Assembly: GCA_012838205.1 (NCBI GenBank)
Contig: DUPR01000005.1
Location: 1 to 35,000, forward strand
DNA: 35,000 bases
Reading direction: 5' to 3'
DNA from: Methanobacterium sp.
GTDB taxonomy: Archaea > Methanobacteriota > Methanobacteria > Methanobacteriales > Methanobacteriaceae
The notes below the pieces were generated by a model. That model worked only from the letters and a program-made list of their open reading frames with translations. It ran no database searches and was not told the DNA's origin. Every line of letters begins with the position of its first letter. The stretch's first letter is position 1. Of this stretch, positions 1-8,478 are shown piece by piece. The position numbers and the translations under genes are program-made.

Positions 1-368
1 AGGGTTATTTGAATATCTCGGTCAATTAAGGCCACTTGGGATCCGACTTCTTCGGCTGCTTCAGTTGCAGCCAGCATCTCTGAACCGGGTTTAACTCCGA
101 CTTCTTCACCGATTTTTTTCTGGAAATAACTGAGAAACCCACTTACCAGTAGCATGGAAATATTATTTCCTTTTAAGATTTCCCGTATTTTGATATCTTT
201 ATCTTGTGTAATGCCTTTTTTTTCATTTATCAAATTATGATAACGGTTAACATCCAACTCTACGGCTACAACATCTGGATGAGATTCTATAATGGTATTT
301 TTTACTTCTTCCACGCTCTTCTCAGACACGTGGGCGGTACCGATAATTTTCAAGTTCTCAGGTGCCAT
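1..368 (-). CDS. TraB/PrgY-family protein, N-terminal part (cut by window edge)
   Basis: Leftward open frame that runs off the left edge, so only about the first 122 residues are seen. It begins [20 protein letters not shown]; the GTAHVS motif followed by EV, and the later stretch [13 protein letters not shown], are typical of the TraB/PrgY/GumN family. Archaeal members are usually membrane proteins of about 400 residues with C-terminal membrane segments, which would lie outside this window. The biochemical role of the archaeal proteins is not known; bacterial PrgY limits a peptide pheromone. It lies downstream of comB in the same direction (145-base gap), so it may be cotranscribed. The family call is by motif recognition; the function is unknown. 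Confidence 0.8.
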   Translation of the reverse strand, partial: MAPENLKIIGTAHVSEKSVEEVKNTIIESHPDVVAVELDVNRYHNLINEKKGITQDKDIKIREILKGNNISMLLVSGFLSYFQKKIGEEVGVKPGSEMLAATEAAEEVGSQVALIDRDIQIT

Positions 369-513
369 TAAATCACTCTAAATGGATTAAATGTTAGGAA
401 GATATAATAAATAGTCTAATGTTATTAGTGTAAGCCTAAAATATGATTTTAACTTATAAAAAGATTGTTCTTTTCCTTTTCGGACTTTTTAGTCATGGTT
501 TGTTTTTAGCCCA

Positions 514-1179
514 TCAAAATTTCTTTATTATTCCCTCTTTAAATTGGGGCACTATATTAGAAATATTTCTTTGGAGACAGAATTCTACATCAGCACCAAA
601 CCCTAATTTCCTCAGATTCTGTGCAGATAGGGAGTTTTTGACATGTTCATCAACCAATTCCGTATTTTGTATTGCTAAACAAGCTGATTGGGCCATCTCA
701 TCAAGATCATATTTTTTTAGATAAGAAATTATTTCTCCAGCCCCTAAAAAATCTTCAATAGCAAATCTTCCTCTAACTCCGGCCATAACCAATTCAATTT
801 CATCAACAGCAGCCACAGCAGCTTTTTTAGCAACAGCTTGGGCATTTATAAATGAACCAATAAGTGCACGTCCCTTTATTCTATCCAAAATTCTTGTTCC
901 ATTGCTGGTAGTGATGATCATGGGTTTACCAGCGTACTTCTGTATTTCAATAGGTGAGTTCCCGGTATCAAACCCTTCAATGGTAGATCCACCTCTTTCT
1001 CCTGCAAAAAAAGCCTTATTTTTTGGTGTCATGGTTAAAGCTTCTTCTATTTCCACTGTTGGAATGATGTATGGGATTTTTTCCAGGGCAATGGTGATGG
1101 TGGTACTGGCGCGTAGCACATCAACCATAATAGACACATCATGGGAAAATGATCTTTCTAAACTTAAGGAAACTCGCAT
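514..1179 (-). CDS. comB: 2-phosphosulfolactate phosphatase
   Basis: A 221-residue protein matching ComB, which removes phosphate from (R)-2-phospho-3-sulfolactate in the phosphoenolpyruvate-dependent route to coenzyme M. Recognisable family stretches are [10 protein letters not shown] near residue 20, FAGERGG near residue 58, TTSNGTR near residue 90 and the late [18 protein letters not shown] (about residues 130-147). Length is normal. The start ATG is preceded by a weak GGTG ribosome site. It lies 57 bases downstream of the TRAM gene on the same strand and is probably cotranscribed with it. Its product feeds the CoM pool used by the Mtr and Mcr enzymes encoded further right, though the genes are not one operon. 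The identification is firm; the enzymatic role is taken from the family. Confidence 0.9.
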   Translation of the reverse strand: MRVSLSLERSFSHDVSIMVDVLRASTTITIALEKIPYIIPTVEIEEALTMTPKNKAFFAGERGGSTIEGFDTGNSPIEIQKYAGKPMIITTSNGTRILDRIKGRALIGSFINAQAVAKKAAVAAVDEIELVMAGVRGRFAIEDFLGAGEIISYLKKYDLDEMAQSACLAIQNTELVDEHVKNSLSAQNLRKLGFGADVEFCLQRNISNIVPQFKEGIIKKF

Positions 1180-1236
1180 TTAGACACCAAAAATAGATAA
1201 TAATAGGAAAAAAAGAGTTACAGTAATTATTTTTTT

Positions 1237-1461
1237 TTATTCCAGGATTTTCTCGGCGAAAGCGAATCTTCTCCGCACTGAGGTTATACGTACTTTAACC
1301 TCGTCACCCACCTTTGTTTCAGGTACAAAGACCACGAAACCTTCTATTCGGGTAATTCCGTCACCTTCTTTACCCACATCCTCAATTTTAACCTCATATT
1401 CGTCTCCTTCCTTAATAGGGGCTGTTTTTGGAGTTTCATCTGCACCAAACAATTCATTCAC
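1237..1461 (-). CDS. Small TRAM-domain protein
   Basis: A 74-residue protein that is almost entirely a TRAM domain, a small beta-barrel that binds RNA. The typical pattern is present: an early acidic lead, [20 protein letters not shown] (about 24-43), then [16 protein letters not shown] and a basic end with [10 protein letters not shown]. Stand-alone TRAM proteins are common in methanogens and haloarchaea, and some have been reported as cold-responsive RNA chaperones. The start is GTG, with an AGGAT just upstream; an ATG six bases further upstream leads straight to a stop. It is the first gene of the leftward group TRAM > comB > TraB. No substrate can be read from the sequence. Confidence 0.85.
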   Translation of the reverse strand: MNELFGADETPKTAPIKEGDEYEVKIEDVGKEGDGITRIEGFVVFVPETKVGDEVKVRITSVRRRFAFAEKILE

Positions 1462-1740
1462 ATCCTGAAACCAATCTAAAAATGGTCTTATTATATTTTT
1501 TATTGTTTAATTTATTATTTAAATCTTTGGTAAACCCTTATAATACTTCACGAAGGAAACTTAAGTTATTAAAAAGATTTTTAAATCATTTCCGGATATT
1601 TTTTCCTATATTGATATTTTGGTAGATATAACAATGGCAACTGTAAATATTAAAGCCAATCATAATTTATATTGATTTATATACATTACAAACTTTAACA
1701 TAAAACATTACTAACTTAAGATTGAGGTATTTATGAAGAT

Positions 1741-2298
1741 ATGAAGATTTTAACCACTCCCATGTGTCAGGAAGTAGTTAGACTGGCTGGCGTTCTAGAA
1801 TACACTGTAGTATTGGATTACAATTTCGAAGGTGCTGATTTAGCTATAGTTCTTTCAGAAACAAATACTAATGTCCCATCAATTAAACTTAAGTTAAACA
1901 CATTTAAACAGATATATAGTAGCATTGATCATATCTCCAACATATTAGGCACGAAAAAACTGGACATGGGTTCAATTAAAAAGGATTACTTAGCTTTTAC
2001 TAATCCAGAAAAGAAAGTTTTGAATGAAAGGAAAAAAATAAAAGTTAAGGTTTACTCAAATTTTATAAGAGACATTATCAAAGATATGGGATTCACTCTG
2101 GTCAAAGAAAAACCTAACTTTTTGGTCTTTCCAGACTACTTGAAAGAGGAAATAAGCCATAATTTCATGAAAAAAATAGAATTAAATGGTAGCAGAATTG
2201 TGGAACTTCCCTCCCATAAACACGCTCCCGATAACCCCCTGGAGAGAGCACAAATACGGTATCAAATTTTGGAGAATAAATTATGTACGAAACCTTAA
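1741..2298 (+). CDS. Methanogenesis marker protein 17
   Basis: A 185-residue protein without a familiar fold. Its length, the opening [17 protein letters not shown] and its position directly before mmp7 fit methanogenesis marker 17, a family confined to methanogens. From memory of recent structural work in Methanococcus, Mmp17, Mmp7, Mmp3 and McrC form part of the ATP-driven complex that activates methyl-CoM reductase and carries nitrogenase-like iron-sulfur clusters. Cys9 and Cys182 are the only cysteines seen. The 3' end overlaps mmp7 by 16 bases in another frame, so translation is likely coupled. The best ribosome site (GAGGT) fits a decoy ATG eight bases upstream better than the true start; see findings. 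The family call is by recollection, not by search. Confidence 0.7.
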   Translation: MKILTTPMCQEVVRLAGVLEYTVVLDYNFEGADLAIVLSETNTNVPSIKLKLNTFKQIYSSIDHISNILGTKKLDMGSIKKDYLAFTNPEKKVLNERKKIKVKVYSNFIRDIIKDMGFTLVKEKPNFLVFPDYLKEEISHNFMKKIELNGSRIVELPSHKHAPDNPLERAQIRYQILENKLCTKP

Positions 2299-3194
2299 CT
2301 TATATTGGTGGAGTTCACAAGCATGAGGAAATGAATGAGCTTATTGAGGATTTAGGAGGCTTCGTGCTTCAGGAAACCACCAGTCAGATGGATTTGGTCT
2401 TAACTTTGGCTGTTCCTGTGGAAGATGTGGAAAAAGTGGATGAAAAATCCCGGGAACTTTTAGGGAAAATTAAAAGAGCACCAATGGCTGGGACAGAAAT
2501 TGCCATTGTATCTCCAACACTTGCTCGCCAACATTTACCTCACTCTGCTTGTGACATTTCCGAGTATCTCAGGCGTTATGGTGCTAAAGATAATATGATT
2601 GGTCTATCCCGTGGAGCAGGGAAGGGCATCTCTCGCATTTCTGAGGATGAAAAAAGACTAATTGGGGAACATGACTTAGCAGTTTTTGCATTAGGAAGTT
2701 TTAGAGAGTGTCTCATGGACAAAACTCACCTTTTTGCAGATATTGACATACCAGTTGTGGTTACTGGGGCTCCAGAGATGGATGTGGCTGATTTGCCAGG
2801 AGCTATGGCTTATATTGGTGGATTAGGAAGGATACCTCGGCGATTAAAAAGAGGTGAAGATATTAGGGCCCTTAGAAACTTGGCAGAGGTTGTCGAAGAT
2901 ATTCTTGATGCTCGTAGAAAAGAAATGTTAGATGATCCGCCCATTGTGCCTTCTATACTGGTAAAAACAGAAATAGAAAATCAGATTCCTGCTGTTGAAA
3001 AAATATACTCTCCAGCACCTATAGTAAGCCAGTTAGATGGGGTGCGAGTTAAACTAAACTATGAAGAGTACAAGGATGAGATTGCAGAGGTGAAAGTGGA
3101 TGATTATCGTCTGGGTGATGTCTCAGAGATTAAAAAATCCATGATGTATGATTATATACTGGTTAAACTCTTACCGGAGACTTCAATAATCTAG
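2283..3194 (+). CDS. Methanogenesis marker protein 7
   Basis: A 303-residue soluble protein matching methanogenesis marker 7, a methanogen-restricted family now tied to the MCR activation complex (family knowledge, recalled). Visible features are the opening [26 protein letters not shown] with Cys90, the glycine/arginine stretch GLSRGAGKG (about 107-115), FRECLMDK with Cys143, and [16 protein letters not shown] in the second half. The two isolated cysteines could hold a cluster or a partner, but that is inference. The start ATG has GGAGA upstream and lies inside the end of mmp17. A small hairpin and T-run follow. Family length is about 300, so the gene is intact. Confidence 0.8.
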   Translation: MYETLTYIGGVHKHEEMNELIEDLGGFVLQETTSQMDLVLTLAVPVEDVEKVDEKSRELLGKIKRAPMAGTEIAIVSPTLARQHLPHSACDISEYLRRYGAKDNMIGLSRGAGKGISRISEDEKRLIGEHDLAVFALGSFRECLMDKTHLFADIDIPVVVTGAPEMDVADLPGAMAYIGGLGRIPRRLKRGEDIRALRNLAEVVEDILDARRKEMLDDPPIVPSILVKTEIENQIPAVEKIYSPAPIVSQLDGVRVKLNYEEYKDEIAEVKVDDYRLGDVSEIKKSMMYDYILVKLLPETSII

Positions 3195-3234
3195 ATGTAT
3201 TTAAATCATACATTTAGATTTTAGATTTTTTTTT
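3195..3234 (+). terminator. Hairpin plus oligo-T terminator after mmp7
   Basis: ATGTAT (3195-3200) pairs with ATACAT (3208-3213) across a 7-base loop and is followed by nine T residues at 3226-3234. The stem is short and AT-rich; the T-run alone is a typical archaeal terminator. Confidence 0.45.
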
Positions 3235-3290
3235 AACAATTTCGCACAATTAAAATTATTTATGGGCTTCTAGCAATTTTGGGGTTTCAA

Positions 3291-4367
3291 ATGCCAAGAA
3301 TTATACAGTATATAATGTTTATTTCCATGTTTTTTGTAGGATTTTTAGTCCTCAACTACTGTGTATTTTATGGAATGTACTTTTTACTGGGTTTGCCGAT
3401 GACCAATGGTTTTTACCTAATAATGTTACTTGCAGCATTATCTTATCCAGTTTCCACAATAATTGAAAGGATAGTTTCAAACAACATTACTCGTATTTTT
3501 TATACTGCAGCATCAGCTTGGATGGGAGTATCATTTTATTTGCTATTTTTCCTGATAATATATTTAGCACTATCTTTTTTCATACAAATACCTCGAACAA
3601 CGTTTGGATTAATAATAATACTTCTAACGGTATTAATCAGTGGATATTCCATTTATAATAGCTATTTATTAAAAATTAAAAAAATTGAAATACCAATAAA
3701 AGGTTTGCACGAGGATTTGAGGGTTGTTCACCTCAGCGATATTCATATAGGTTCCATAAGAAATTCTGGTTACATGAAGCGAATAGTAAATGAGACAAAT
3801 AAATTAAATCCAGATGTAGTTTTCATTACTGGAGATGTGGTTGACGGAAGCGCCAAGCTACATAAACATACATTTAGGGACATAAATCATTTAATTTCGC
3901 CCGTATTTTTTGTAACTGGTAATCATGAACTTTATGAAGGGATAGGAGAAGTCTTCAGGGTTTTGGGAGGTACTAAACTAAGAATACTTCGAAATGAATT
4001 GGTAGTATTTAACCAAATACAAGTTATTGGGGTTGAGTATTCTTTTGAACATGATCATCTAAAAAACACACTTAAACGCCTTAAAATTAATTATGACACA
4101 CCATCAATTCTCCTATACCATATCCCCAAAGGATTAAAAGAAGCCAATGAAGTTGGAATTGATTTACAACTTTCTGGTCACACTCATAATGGTCAGATTA
4201 TGCCATTTAATTTCTTGGTTAAGTTGATGTTTCCATATATTAATGGATTATATGAGTATAAAGGAACTAAATTGTATGTATCACCAGGAACAGGTACTTG
4301 GGGCCCTCCCATGAGGCTTGGTTCCAATTGTGAGATAACTTTAATCAAATTAAAGTCAGATAATTAA
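3291..4367 (+). CDS. Membrane-anchored metallophosphoesterase
   Basis: A 358-residue protein with about four hydrophobic segments in the first 125 residues and a C-terminal calcineurin-like metallophosphoesterase domain. All metal-binding motifs are present in order: SDIHIGS near residue 150, TGDVVDG near 181, TGNHELYEG near 210 and SGHTHNGQ near 296. The layout resembles the YkuE/YaeI group, which in bacteria includes membrane-associated hydrolases of lipid-linked pyrophosphates; the substrate here is unknown. The start was chosen at the ATG preceded by GGGG; a TTG four codons upstream in the same frame lacks a better site. The active domain should face the cytoplasm or the outside depending on topology that I cannot settle. 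It converges on the methyltransferase gene. Confidence 0.85.
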   Translation: MPRIIQYIMFISMFFVGFLVLNYCVFYGMYFLLGLPMTNGFYLIMLLAALSYPVSTIIERIVSNNITRIFYTAASAWMGVSFYLLFFLIIYLALSFFIQIPRTTFGLIIILLTVLISGYSIYNSYLLKIKKIEIPIKGLHEDLRVVHLSDIHIGSIRNSGYMKRIVNETNKLNPDVVFITGDVVDGSAKLHKHTFRDINHLISPVFFVTGNHELYEGIGEVFRVLGGTKLRILRNELVVFNQIQVIGVEYSFEHDHLKNTLKRLKINYDTPSILLYHIPKGLKEANEVGIDLQLSGHTHNGQIMPFNFLVKLMFPYINGLYEYKGTKLYVSPGTGTWGPPMRLGSNCEITLIKLKSDN

Positions 4368-4417
4368 CTAGTTTTTTTGGGGAGTATAGAATCAGTATAA
4401 AATAAAAATGTTATTTT

Positions 4418-5089
4418 TTAAATATCTTTTTTAGCTTTTATATACATGTAATTTGAAAAAAGTGATTCATTTTTCCACAATTTATATAATAGAGTATTTC
4501 CTCTAACACTCGTTGATTTTTCCATTATGAATCCATTTTTTTTCAGTAGTTTAACAAAGGATTTTTGGTTCCAAAATCGTATGTGGGATTTAACTTGAAA
4601 AGGAGGTTCAGTAATGTTTTTCCCTAACAAGAATTGAATTCTATTCTTTAAATGCCCAAAATTGGGTATTGAAAAGATGATCAAAGCATCCTCTTTAGAG
4701 ACGCGATAAATTTCTTGAAGTGCATTTTCTGGGGAAAAAAGATGTTCAAGAACATCGGTGCAAAGAATAGTATTAAAGTAATTTTCAGGAAAAGGAATTT
4801 CCTGATTTAAGTTTGAAATTTTTGTTTTTATTCCCCTTTCTTTAGCTTTATTCATGGCGTTTATGGAAATATCAATCCCATAGGGTTCAATTTCATAATC
4901 TTTTTGAAGCATGTAAAGAATCGTCCCATCACCACAACCTACATCTAATACTTTCCCAAGGGATTTATTAGAGGGTAAAAGTGACTTTATAGGAACAATC
5001 CTCTTTAAACTACTTTTGTTTAAATTATTGTTCATTTCCATTTCATTGATTCTTTCTTCCCAGTATTGGTTGTAATAATCTTTATCCAT
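4418..5089 (-). CDS. Class I SAM-dependent methyltransferase
   Basis: A 223-residue protein with a Rossmann-type methyltransferase core. Motif I is VLDVGCGDGT at residues 47-56, an acidic residue closes the second strand in YGIDIS, and the motif IV region reads ILCTDVLEHLFSPENAL, as in UbiE/Methyltransf_11-type proteins. The later stretch SIPNFGHLKNRIQFLLGKN and PPFQVKSHIRFW resemble methionine-biosynthesis-MetW-like or glycolipid-associated methyltransferases. The acceptor is unknown. A clear GGAGG lies nine bases before the ATG. It stands alone, converging with the phosphoesterase gene; no partner gene indicates its substrate. Confidence 0.85.
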   Translation of the reverse strand: MDKDYYNQYWEERINEMEMNNNLNKSSLKRIVPIKSLLPSNKSLGKVLDVGCGDGTILYMLQKDYEIEPYGIDISINAMNKAKERGIKTKISNLNQEIPFPENYFNTILCTDVLEHLFSPENALQEIYRVSKEDALIIFSIPNFGHLKNRIQFLLGKNITEPPFQVKSHIRFWNQKSFVKLLKKNGFIMEKSTSVRGNTLLYKLWKNESLFSNYMYIKAKKDI

Positions 5090-5277
5090 TTAAACCTCCA
5101 AAATCATCCTAATCCTATCATTAGTGAAGATTCGGACAAATTTTATCATTTAAATTTCATTATCTTTGGAAAATATCCAGCCGACTGAAATGGGATTTCT
5201 TTTTATTAATGTAATCTTAATAATATATTACTTAAGAATATAATATCTGGATGTTTTTTTATGTGGGGTGACATGAA

Positions 5278-5754
5278 ATGGAAAAGAAAAGTGGTATAAT
5301 TGGTTTTACTGGTGCTTTCAGAGAAAGTATAAAAGAAATTGAAAATGGATCCACAATAGTTTTCGCTGGGTCAATTGCAGTATGCACTCCTTTTATTGAA
5401 CTACTTGCCTATGCAATCAGGGACAAAGATTTTAATATGGTATATGTGCCTAAATCAGATATTGGCGAGGCTAAAGAAATTAGAGAGGTGGAAAATATTG
5501 GTTTCAGTGTGGTAAACCAATATAAAGATCCAAAAAACCCAGATGTCCTGGTGGTTTTGGGAGGCCTAGCAATGCCTAAGTTCGGATGTTCTCCAGATGA
5601 AGTTTTAAACATGTTGGAAGAAATTTCTGGTGATCAAAAACCCAAAATAATTGGGGTTTGTTTTATGGGAATTTTTGAAAAGTCAGGGTGGAATGCCAAA
5701 ATACCCTTTGATGTGGTGCTTGACACCAGTATGGAAACAATCGTAACTAAATAA
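5278..5754 (+). CDS. DUF2124-like archaeal protein
   Basis: A 158-residue soluble protein of alternating strands and helices, resembling the archaeal DUF2124 family, for which I know no function. Segments such as TIVFAGSIAVCTPFIELLAYA, MVYVPKSDIGEAKEI and DVLVVLGGLAMPKFGC suggest a small Rossmann-like fold with a glycine-rich turn (LGGLAMP, about residues 94-100). GGTGA lies seven bases before the chosen ATG; another ATG four bases upstream, in a different frame, ends after eight codons. It is monocistronic: a TATA-like TAATATATTA lies about 55 bases upstream and the next gene runs the other way. The family assignment is moderate; treat the function as unknown. Confidence 0.65.
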   Translation: MEKKSGIIGFTGAFRESIKEIENGSTIVFAGSIAVCTPFIELLAYAIRDKDFNMVYVPKSDIGEAKEIREVENIGFSVVNQYKDPKNPDVLVVLGGLAMPKFGCSPDEVLNMLEEISGDQKPKIIGVCFMGIFEKSGWNAKIPFDVVLDTSMETIVTK

Positions 5755-5812
5755 GTGTTATTCTTTTATATAAGATTGTACTAAACAAAATAGGATATTT
5801 AATGGTTTTAAA

Positions 5813-5935
5813 TTATTTTTTTTCTTTTTTACGCACCATTTTTATATCGTAGTATTTGCTCTGACAAGCAGAGCAATTTCTACAGTCATGTTTGAATAAT
5901 GAACTGAAAAACTGAATCAAATTCTTTATTTTCAT
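5813..5935 (-). CDS. 40-residue CxxCxxC protein of the feo operon
   Basis: Small leftward gene 26 bases downstream of the feoB stop. The reading starts MKIKNLIQFFSSLFKHDC and ends with a lysine-rich tail. Three cysteines in CRNCSAC (residues 18, 21 and 24) form a CxxCxxC motif, preceded by an amphipathic or weakly hydrophobic N-terminal stretch. A strong site AAGGAG sits about eight bases before the ATG, overlapping the end of feoB. Bacterial feo operons often end with a small cysteine-rich FeoB-associated protein or FeoC; this could be an archaeal counterpart that binds iron or an iron-sulfur cluster. That role is inference from position and cysteines; the open frame and ribosome site are seen directly. 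Confidence 0.72.
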   Translation of the reverse strand: MKIKNLIQFFSSLFKHDCRNCSACQSKYYDIKMVRKKEKK

Positions 5936-5961
5936 ATTTTGACAACTCCTTTTCAATTATT

Positions 5962-7710
5962 CTAACTGATGTTACTTAATATTAAATTAAGCAGTGTTCC
6001 AGTAGTTAAGGCAATTAATAACATTAAAATACCTGTTTTAATCATGTTTTTAATTCCAATCTCTTTAATTAAGACTATGAACGTGGCTATACATGGAAAA
6101 CTGGTGGCCAGAACAGTACAGGCAACAACAAGTTGGTTTGGACTTAGATTTAATGGGGCCAGCATTGCTGTTGCCAAATCTTTCCTTAAAAAACCCATTA
6201 TCAGGGCATCAATTGCTTGATTTGGAAGGCCTAGCATATTGGACATGATAGGTGCCACTAAGTTGGAAATAGCACTCATTATGCCTACTACGTATAGTAT
6301 GTTTATTATTAGTATGCCTAGAAACACAAATGGCAAGGCCTCTAATAGAAATCCTTTCACTCGCATCCATGTTTTTTTAACCAATGTGGCCATATGGGGC
6401 AGTCTATAAGGAGGGATTTCAAAGAAAATTTCTGGACTTTCTCCTTTTAATAAGAAGTTCAAGATGGATCCCAAAAGCACAAAAAGGATAAATAAAGTAC
6501 CGTAAACCATTATTATGTATTGGACACCATATTTACCTATTAAACCTATAATTACTGCTGTTTGGGCCATGCAAGGGACAGATATTGCAATAAGTGTGGC
6601 AGCTATGAATTTTTCCCTTTCTCCTTCAAGAATTCGTGTTGAAAGCATGGCGGGAACATTACAACCAAAGCCAAGAACAATAGGTATTGTTGCATAACCA
6701 TGGAGCCCCATTTTGTGCATTACACTATCAAGTAGAACTGCCAGACGGGGAAGATAACCAAAATCTTCGATAAATCCTAAAACAAAATAAAAAATAAGGA
6801 TATAAGGTAAAACAACGGCGAATATAACATAAATTCCTGTAGTTAATAGGCCAAAGGAAGTTTCGTATTCATATCCACTCCCGATTAAGATGTCGTGGAT
6901 GAACCCAGAGCTAATGGAGTTTTCCACAGTGCTGGTAATGAAAGGTCCATAATACTGGTAATAAATTGGATCAAGGATGTAAGTAATTAACAATTCTCCA
7001 AATCCTATAACAATTTGCATAGTTACAAACAAAACTATAAGTGCTATAATAATTCCAGAAACAGGACTTACAGAGGCATCTTCTAATCTTTCAAGTAAGG
7101 ATGGATGGCGGTGTTCAATTTTTTGTACTTTAGATAAGATTTGGCCAATGAAAGCCCATTTATCATCATCATCCATTTTGGCAATTTTTGAAATATTACG
7201 GTCAGGATTTTTAGTTATTTCAGTTATAGTGTTTACAAGTTCTTTGATTCCTTCGCCAGTAACAGCTACTGCTGCCACAACATTTATTCCCATGATTTTT
7301 TGAAGTTTTTCTAGGTTTACATGTACTCCTTTTCTTTTGGCAGCATCCCACATATTTAGCACTAATACCGTGGGTATGCCTTTTTCCAGAATTTGTAAGG
7401 TTAAATAAAGGTTTCTTTCCAAGTTGGTGGCATCTAACACATTAATTATTAATTCAGGATCCTCTTCAAAAAACATGTCCCGGGCTACTTCTTCTGCTTT
7501 ACATGAAGGGGATAAAGAGTAAGTTCCAGGAACATCTACAATTTCCATTTCAGCATTATCTATTATTAGGCGTCCTTTAGTGTATCCGACAGTGGTCCCA
7601 GGATAATTAGATTGAATTACATTCACACCTGTTAATCTGGAGAAAACAACACTTTTTCCCACATTAGGATTACCCATCAGTAATATTTTCTTCAAATTTC
7701 TTCCACCCAT
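5962..7710 (-). CDS. feoB: Ferrous iron transporter FeoB
   Basis: GTP-driven Fe(II) uptake protein of the cytoplasmic membrane, about 580 residues, short as in other archaea (E. coli FeoB has 773). The N-terminal G domain shows G1 GNPNVGKS, G3 DVPGTYSL and G4 LNMWD; two Gate regions follow with the conserved cysteines in GFGCNVPA, SVPCMAQT and SFPCIATF, and about eight membrane segments. Two starts are possible: the ATG used here (7710), inside feoA, or a TTG at 7695 that overlaps the feoA TGA stop as TTGA and has GGTGGAAG just upstream. The TTG gives MKKILLMGNP, the usual beginning of the family, and may be the true start. The operon is feoA-feoB-small Cys protein. Confidence 0.93.
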   Translation of the reverse strand: MGGRNLKKILLMGNPNVGKSVVFSRLTGVNVIQSNYPGTTVGYTKGRLIIDNAEMEIVDVPGTYSLSPSCKAEEVARDMFFEEDPELIINVLDATNLERNLYLTLQILEKGIPTVLVLNMWDAAKRKGVHVNLEKLQKIMGINVVAAVAVTGEGIKELVNTITEITKNPDRNISKIAKMDDDDKWAFIGQILSKVQKIEHRHPSLLERLEDASVSPVSGIIIALIVLFVTMQIVIGFGELLITYILDPIYYQYYGPFITSTVENSISSGFIHDILIGSGYEYETSFGLLTTGIYVIFAVVLPYILIFYFVLGFIEDFGYLPRLAVLLDSVMHKMGLHGYATIPIVLGFGCNVPAMLSTRILEGEREKFIAATLIAISVPCMAQTAVIIGLIGKYGVQYIIMVYGTLFILFVLLGSILNFLLKGESPEIFFEIPPYRLPHMATLVKKTWMRVKGFLLEALPFVFLGILIINILYVVGIMSAISNLVAPIMSNMLGLPNQAIDALIMGFLRKDLATAMLAPLNLSPNQLVVACTVLATSFPCIATFIVLIKEIGIKNMIKTGILMLLIALTTGTLLNLILSNIS

Positions 7711-7919
7711 ACTTTTTTTGCCATTCCTCGGCCTATGGCCATTTTGCATCCGTCTATCTCGATAACCACAGGACCACGTAGGGGTGCTGAGCATTTTTTA
7801 ATGATTTTTTTCCCTTCTCTAATGTTCATCACTTCTAAACGCTTTTTAATTCCATGTCCTCCATCAATTTCTCGTATAATTCCATATTTTCCGTTTTTTA
7901 GTTCTACCAGTGTTATCAT
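7692..7919 (-). CDS. feoA: Ferrous iron transport protein FeoA
   Basis: A 75-residue SH3-like protein that partners FeoB at the membrane. Family marks are the central GHGIKKRLEVMNIREGKKI and PVVIEIDGCKMAIGRGMAKKV. The start ATG (MITLVELKNG) has GAGGTG five bases upstream; the frame extends four codons further to a TTG that would lie before the ribosome site, so it was not used. First gene of the leftward feo operon, directly behind a TATA box and a palindromic operator that should make it iron-responsive. Confidence 0.92.
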   Translation of the reverse strand: MITLVELKNGKYGIIREIDGGHGIKKRLEVMNIREGKKIIKKCSAPLRGPVVIEIDGCKMAIGRGMAKKVWVEEI

Positions 7920-7933
7920 AATACACCTCAAAT

Positions 7934-7949
7934 GTTAGGTGCACCTAAC
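7934..7949 (-). promoter_or_regulatory. DtxR/MntR-type operator upstream of feoAB
   Basis: GTTAGGTGCACCTAAC is a perfect 16-bp palindrome lying 15 bases before the feoA start. The half-site TTAGG/CCTAA is the core of DtxR/IdeR-family boxes. It sits about 20-35 bases downstream of the TATA element, at the expected transcription start, where a bound repressor would block polymerase. The palindrome is seen directly; the identity of the regulator is inferred, and no such gene is in the window. Confidence 0.75.
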
Positions 7950-7956
7950 TTTTGTC

Positions 7957-7975
7957 TTTTTAATATATAATACTT
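7957..7975 (-). promoter_or_regulatory. TATA box of feoAB
   Basis: On the minus strand the stretch reads AGTATTATATATTAAAAAG, a strong archaeal TATA element. About 25 bases further is the operator, which is the expected start of the transcript. The next 180 bases leftward of the old DUF134 gene (7980-8157) are very AT-rich and hold no gene I can support. Confidence 0.6.
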
Positions 7976-8193
7976 TCTTAAAAATAATCAACTGAATTAT
8001 TATATATTTTATGTTAATAATCTGTAAATCTTTTAATTCTCTTTTAAAATAGATTTATTACTGATTAATTAATTGTATATGTTTTTTTTGAGTTTTGTTA
8101 CATTTATTGTTTTTAATTTGTAGTTTAAAATCAGTATTGTCTATATTTTTTTAGGGTAAAATATATATACTGTTTTGAATATATATTCATAAC

Positions 8194-8472
8194 ATCCCTA
8201 GGCCCAGAAGTATTAGTATATTATTGGGAAAACCTTGAGTATGTCGATTTAAACCAGATATAGCTGATGTAAATGAAACAAAAGCACTGACCATCACTAC
8301 AGAGGAGTTTAAATCATTAAGATTTAAGGATTACCAGAACAACTAACAAAAAAGGCAACTAACTAAGATTATATTTCTCAACCTACCTTTCATCGTACTT
8401 TTGGTTCGGCCCATAAGAAAATAACTCAGGCATTAATATAGGGTAAAATTTTTCAAATTAAAAGGAGGAGAT
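8194..8472 (+). pseudogene. Decayed DUF134-family DNA-binding protein
   Basis: Three frames together spell a whole small DUF134 protein. First piece, from 8194: IPRPRSISILLGKP (start ATG apparently now ATC). Then, shifted, from about 8244: RFKPDIADVNETKALTITTE continuing into EFKSLRFKDY. Then, shifted again, EQLTKKATN, a stop, DYISQPTFHRTFGSAHKK, ITQALI, a stop, GKIFQIKR. These match the family pattern PRPR...YFKP...LTxDExEAIRLxDxEGLxQxxAAxxMxISxPTFHR...A..GK. So the helix-turn-helix half is still readable but broken by two frameshifts and two stops. A TATA-like AAATATATATAC lies 25-35 bases before the old start. The gene heads the NifX/MinD operon, where DUF134 genes are often found. Confidence 0.8.
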
Positions 8473-8478
8473 TATATT

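Noticed and set aside
443..724. Rightward 93-codon frame opposite the end of comB
   Set aside because: Mostly antisense to comB; the amino-terminal part is low-complexity hydrophobic sequence from AT-rich DNA.
8177..8188. GAATATATATTC palindrome before the DUF134 remnant
   Set aside because: Pure A/T alternation flanked by other TATA-like runs is expected by chance here; not reported as an operator.
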